Shown in pieces: positions 58,883-64,000 of a DNA stretch of 64,000 bases. The first letter of the stretch is position 1. Every line of letters begins with the position of its first letter. This stretch comes from Datnioides undecimradiatus. Taxonomy: Eukaryota > Chordata > Actinopteri > Lobotiformes > Datnioididae. The translations under genes and the position numbers were made by a program. The notes under the pieces were generated by a model. The model worked only from the letters and a program-made list of their open reading frames with translations, searched no databases and was not told the origin of the DNA. The stretch covers positions 758,501 through 822,500 of the forward strand of contig WARS01000026.1 of the NCBI GenBank assembly GCA_008933995.1, written 5' to 3'.

Positions 58883-61800
58883 TTAAACAGTGGTGACCAC
58901 TGATTTCAATGGTTCCATCTCCATCCAAATGCCTGTCTGATCTCTGCCTAGCTTCTCTACAGCTTCCCTTAACTTCACTGTACTGTTTTCAGTTTCTGGT
59001 CCAAAGATCAGAGTTGATATCTCTTTGGTGTCCTGCCTCTCGGTATGCAGGGTCCTGCACAGCTTGATCAGGTCTTTCATCAAACAAAATGTCTTGCAGG
59101 CTCTAAGTTCCAGGGCCAAGTTATTAGGTTTCTGGATTTTCTGCTCACCCAGCTGCACCACCCAGAACTTAGACAAGTTTTTGGCATTCTTAGCGTGGCC
59201 CGCCACCATGTTGAGGGTCAGGGGGTATAGGTCATGAGCTGCAGCTGGAATGGAAGGCTCAGGGAGGCCGTCACTGGGAGGACAGTCGTTGAGCTGTGAA
59301 GTAGGCTGTGAAAAGAAATCAGGTTTTTTGTGTTTGTTTGTTTGTTTTTGATGTTATGAGAGGGATGACCATAAATCACACACATCTACCAACAATAATA
59401 CCATATAATGAAAAACTCACTGTAAGCTAAATAGCAAGAAATAAATCAGAAATGTTGTAGGCAACTTACTTTCTCTACCTGTGGGCAGACAATGAGCACT
59501 CGGTCAGCAGCTTTGGCCTGTTTTGCCAGCCAGCACATCGGCCCCAGCTCTGCGATCTTCCCCTGCTGCCACATGTCGACAGCCACGCTGCATCCACCAT
59601 GCCACTGCAGGAACTCTGCCAAGGCCACAACGGCCCGCTGGAAGGCTGCATTCTTGGCAGGGTACACCATTAGGACAGGAACAGGAACCATGGGAGATGT
59701 AGACAGCATTTTGAAACCCAGAAATGAGATGAGGTTGGCTCTACAGTTTTTATCTGGGGAGTAATAAAATATTGGAAAGGAGAGTTTAGTTATCTTAAGC
59801 ACCAGACAGCAGTGTCACACATATTATATGATCTAGAAGGTGCATTAAAAATTTGTGATTCCAAGCGCTATATTTTTCAGTGCCTCTTCTATCTGACATC
59901 AAGGTAACCTCCTTTGCTTGGTGATTGTGAAGTCACTGTAAATAGATTGGCAAGCGAGTTTCAAATGTAATAATATATAACTGACAAATTATCAAACACA
60001 TGTACAAGACAAATGAATAGGCCTGTGCATCTGCCACAAAGCATTTTTGCTAATTTAGCAATGATGTATACCATACTGTGCATGCACGGAAGAAGAGCGC
60101 ATAACGTTAAGCCTTTATTCCTTGTATCATTCCTTGTTTCCAAGGTTGTTTTCCCACTAAACGTGTAAAAATTGTTATGCTTACAGATTATGAAACAGGA
60201 ACTCAGGATGATCAAACTTGCCAATCCTCCAAAAATGGCCAACACTAAGTTGGTTAAAGTTGTTTCACTAGGGATGGTGTCTGCACTTGGTTCAGCAGAA
60301 AGCATGTCATAACTGTGACCTAAAGAAGTGTTCTCAACTTGAAATATGTAAAAAAAAAAAAAAAAAAAAAAGTTAATAATATAGTAATCAAGATCTTTGT
60401 TAAGAATTTGACATTATACACACAGACACAAGCAAATGACATTTCTTACCAACAGGAACTTGAGTAGTTGTTCGTGTAACACCTGTTTGGAAAATGGAGA
60501 AGAAGGTTTGAATTTGAATTCTTCTCACATCATGTTGCCTCTATGGACACAACAGCAGCTATAATTGAGATGGCAAAACACACCTCACTAACTTGTGTTT
60601 TCATGACAAGCCTTGAAACATGACGTTACATTATCTTTATAATATATTATTATGCGCAATAAAGAGACTTTTCAGGGCCATGTTATGGAGAGTTATTACT
60701 GAAGTGCTTCTGATTTACAAATTACACAGTATCATAATAAAATAAATAATTAATATAAATAAATAAAAATAATAATTAATGAAAAACAGTATTTTTCTGC
60801 TTTCAATATTTTGTTGCTGAACATTAGAATTTTTTAGAGTTTTTTAACTCTACTTACGTTTTTTAGGTACTGTGATTTGAGTAAACTTGTAACGAGTGCC
60901 GCTCCAAAGTTCAGGCAAAGGGAGATTGGCTGCTTGGACCATGTAGTTACCGTAGGTTGCTTGGACTAAATAATGAAACCATGTCTACATTTTAAAAGAT
61001 AACAATAATTGCACTCAGTTTAACAACAACAGTCAACAATGCATATAAAAGGGCATACTTTGCAGAAAAACATTATCAACTCTCAAGGAAGACATCCTTG
61101 ATACCTGGTTAGACTGACTGACGTTTGCACGGGCCAAGCGTGGGATATATATGCAGTTGTACGATGATAGACCAGTGATTACAATCCGAGTGCCTGCCAA
61201 ATATTCAATGCTACCTGCAGAGGCAGAAAATGTCACAGTATCAGCTGGTCAGAGTTAGCCATATGTGCCTTTGTGTTATGGAAAATATGTTTCCCATATT
61301 TGTTGTCAATGTTGTAGTGTTGTAGGTGTAACATGTAATAATCCATAGTAATCTGTAATAATCACTGAGGTTCCTTCTTGGATTTATATTCCATGATCAA
61401 GATGCCATGACAAAGAATTCGGCGCTATTTGTGTGCAGAAGAACTCAACGACATCAAGCACTTTTTAAAATGTCCATTAGGCACCATTATTGTCTCCCAC
61501 CATCAATGTTGACTGCCCAGCTTATGTTCATTTGATATTTTCCTCCCACTGTCACCAGCTTCACCTTCAAGTCTGCCAGGGAAGATGGAGAGGGATTTTT
61601 GACAGGAGGGAAATCTGGAACGAGAGACCTCAAGTTTTTACCATGTTGATAATGTGTATGTTATTATGTGTGACATTTAAACAGATGTTCTCTATATAGT
61701 CAGCTGTGTGGGTGTATTTTACTTCCAGTTAAAGTTTGTGATGAACACCAAAGAATGCTCAATATAAACCAGGGCTGCCCAAATAGTCCAAAGACTGAAA

Positions 61801-62497
61801 TGTTATGGGGGGGGGGGGCAAAGGGTCACTGACAAAAACATTTTGCTTTATGTTGTTAAGATTCAAGCTTTATCACAAGTTTCCTTGATTGTCAGTGTCT
61901 GTTGGGCTCAGATTACAAAAAATAAGTAGAATTAGGGTCCTAGATATTTAAAGAGCACTTTGACCCCACAAAAATGTTCTCAATTCATTTTTTCAATTGT
62001 TTTTTACTTGAAACACCTGGCAGGCAAACTCAAACTTATGACAGGTCATCCTGCCCCAATTCAGCCATCCCTGACGTAAAAACATTATTGAGAGTCTTGA
62101 ACAGCAAAATACTATTGACACATCAAAAACCATTGTGGCTCTCCTGACTGTACACATTTCTGTCAGGTATTTCAAAGAAACTTCTGACGTATTGCCTACA
62201 TATCAAATATAAAACTGGCACGTGGTATTCACTTTGTGAACTTCCTGTAATTTTTATGTCATAGTTTTTTTCCTAAAGCAAGACAAATATGAGTCATAAC
62301 ATGGCCTACCGTGAAATTCATGACACTCCACTTTCTAGGGAAAAAAAAAAAATCAATGAACATTACTTCATCATAGATCACTCACTAGTAATTTTAACTG
62401 AAACAATTACGTCTTCTGGTCCATAACTTACAATTTCACGCGATGCTACCTGGGCAGCGACACAGGACACCAAAATCAGCGTGACTCCCCGCATCAT
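58883..62497 (-). CDS. il17rb: Interleukin-17 receptor B
   Basis: Single-pass receptor for IL-17B/IL-25 in mammals, signalling through a cytoplasmic SEFIR domain that recruits Act1. Coding exons: 62497-62432, 62334-62310, 61214-61059, 60965-60858, 60482-60450, 60319-60185, 59753-59470, 59305-58883; 1,230 nt, 409 aa, all phases consistent. Signal peptide MMRGVTLILVSCVAAQ; ectodomain about 135 aa; membrane helix about residues 152-174 (LVLAIFGGLASLIILSSCFI); SEFIR from VPVLMVYPAKNAAF, with the IL17RB-like GKIAELGPMCWLAKQAKAAD and FWVVQLGEQK. Human IL17RB has 502 aa, the difference lying mainly in the ectodomain; an unseen phase 1-1 exon in the 1.1-kb second intron is possible. Orthology rests on SEFIR similarity and on linkage to actr8. 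Confidence 0.85.
60349..60372. repeat. Poly(A) run in il17rb intron
   Basis: A 24-bp run of A on the plus strand, a poly-T tract on the transcribed strand, about 30 bp upstream of the acceptor of the transmembrane exon in transcript direction. It may form part of that exon's extended pyrimidine tract. Confidence 0.9.
61807..61818. repeat. G12 homopolymer
   Basis: Twelve consecutive G in il17rb intron 2, an error-prone site for sequencing. Confidence 0.9.
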
Positions 62498-62499
62498 CA

Positions 62500-64000
62500 A
62501 CACCTGACTGGCATAAAAATGTATGACAACGATAAATAAATAGAAAATTGAATATACATACGACCTCCTACCTTCCTGCGGTGCATATGAGCAAGACAGT
62601 GAGTTAGATCAGTTTATTTATTAACCTAACAGTGGTAAGCCCCGCCCGCGCTGTTTTTTTCCCCTGCTCCAGCGAGGTGCGTGCACCACCGAGTGGCCAC
62701 CGGGCGGGTTTTTGACACACAGACCTGGCAACCCTGGTTCGGGTGTCCAGTTTCAGTGCCAAAAAGGAAAGGTAGGGTCCGCTTATTTTGTGCTGCTCAA
62801 ATTTGTCTCTTCCTGCCTGCTCCCGTATTAAACTACTCTGACATCACGTCAGTTTGAATTAAACATAGTTTTTGATGTTTCATTCACTTGTTTTGCTGTA
62901 AAGTGCAAACGGCCGCGAGCGTCGAACGTAAATAACGCTGGGTTACCGTCACAAACAGTTAACGGTTGGTTTAATGTTAGTTCAATTCCCTAAATAAGTC
63001 TCATCAGTGCTGCCAACATCAGCATGACCATTCCAGAGATGCTAGATATTGTTGAAACTTGTTCATAAACATGTAAAGTTTGTTTTAAACGAACAGAAAT
63101 GCCTTCATAAATGCAGTTAGCTAACAGACCTGTAGACCCCAGACCGTTAACACTGATAAGCTAACGGTTACGAAATTGAGTCCACATCGTAAACATTAAA
63201 CCTTTTGACATCGTGCTGCTTCACACTTGTGAATTATTTTTTATTTTATTTAGTTTCTCGCGTTATTAAGAGGTATTCACCGACATTTCAGGCTGTCTGC
63301 TGAGTTCAGGCTGACACTAAAACTGCTAGTGAGTGGTTTATTGATATCACAGTGCTGACCTAGTTAGATATCCCTGCCTTGTCCTGACAGGGAAGACTCG
63401 AGTTGGACCAGACGGTTTATTGCAGCCTTTGCTCAGTAACTCCTCACATAAAGAACACACACACACATACACACCCACGCACGCAATTTACTGTCCCTTC
63501 TCTGTACTAAATGATTGCATTTCCCTTTAAGCTGACTGAATCAACACCCTTGCAAACAATAAATACAAGTTTAAAAATGAATAAATAAATCAACATTCTC
63601 TCCAGAGACCAATCTTTAACTTAATTAGAAAGTGGATCACTCAAGCGCAAAGATAATAACTTCATTAAAAAATCTGGATCTGTAACCCTGACCCAATATG
63701 ACCATGCTTGCTAACAACACATAACCAGGACCCAGGCAGAGCTGAGGCGTCTTAAATTCAATGCATTAATAGTCAACAACCTCCATACCTGCGAGTGGCA
63801 GCCTGCAACTTTATTTATAAAGCTGTCTTATATAAAGTTAACTTTCATTGAGATATAAATGATCACAGGTCAGAGTGAGGCACAATCCACATTGAACCAG
63901 CTGATGTACATCAATGCATGACTGGCACAGGCCAAACTGATTAATCAGTTGACTTCTAAACAAAGGCTTCCCTGTAACCTGCAATATGCATACTTCAAGG
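62500..64000. promoter_or_regulatory. il17rb upstream region
   Basis: A GC box (CCCCGCCCGCG, 62640-62650) lies about 145 bp upstream of the il17rb start codon. In human, IL17RB lies next to CHDH; a plus-strand GTAAAT donor following CGAGCGTCGAAC at about 62927 might mark a divergent first exon, but no coding exon of that gene is seen before the window ends. The rest is AT-rich with a short CA tract near 63457. Confidence 0.4.

Overview
The window is vertebrate nuclear DNA, almost certainly from a ray-finned (teleost) fish. The genes are split by GT..AG introns. The immune-receptor locus has the fish-specific FISNA-NACHT-LRR-B30.2 layout. The repeats (RLE-type LINE, LINE with a GATA tail, Tc1-like elements) are typical of fish. 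No bacterial, organellar or CRISPR feature is present. Exon boundaries were derived by hand from reading frame, splice motifs and family similarity; no alignment or transcript data were available.

Layout. (1) 1-10.0 kb: no gene recognised, microsatellites only. (2) 10.05-22.8 kb, minus strand: one large NLR (NACHT, leucine-rich repeat) gene. I can join 16 coding exons with compatible splice phases into one open frame of 5,424 nt (1,807 aa). It runs from a short ATG exon through five related ~30-35-aa N-terminal repeat exons and two further small exons. Three truncated P-loop NACHT modules, one complete FISNA-NACHT exon, two LRR exons, a linker and a terminal B30.2/SPRY exon follow. An ISRE and a TATA-like box lie upstream. 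A decayed further NACHT fragment sits inside the repeat-exon region. (3) 23.48-26.39 kb: a triple-nested transposon, with an RLE LINE inside a GATA-tailed LINE inside a Tc1-like element. (4) 26.4-35.9 kb: no gene seen. (5) 35.9-40.3 kb, plus strand: two tandemly duplicated genes built from the DNA-binding part of a Tc1-type transposase, each with a duplicated promoter and 5' exon and no catalytic domain. (6) 41.9-44.2 kb, plus: selenok (selenoprotein K, in-frame UGA). (7) 44.6-50.3 kb, minus: actr8 (INO80 subunit), complete in 13 coding exons. (8) 50.6-58.8 kb: repeat-rich spacer with a minisatellite, a degenerate ~150-200-bp tandem array and a possible divergent non-coding transcript. (9) 58.9-62.5 kb, minus: il17rb, complete in 8 coding exons, with a short ectodomain. 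(10) 62.5-64 kb: il17rb upstream region.

selenok-actr8-il17rb is the same neighbourhood as human chromosome 3p21.1, which supports the assignments. The NLR gene and the transposase-derived pair lie on the selenok side, where human has CACNA2D3; I could not recognise any cacna2d3 exon. The most notable items are the NLR with four NACHT modules, whose extra modules are phase 1-1 exons that can be duplicated without breaking the frame, and the pair of apparently exapted Tc1 DNA-binding-domain genes.
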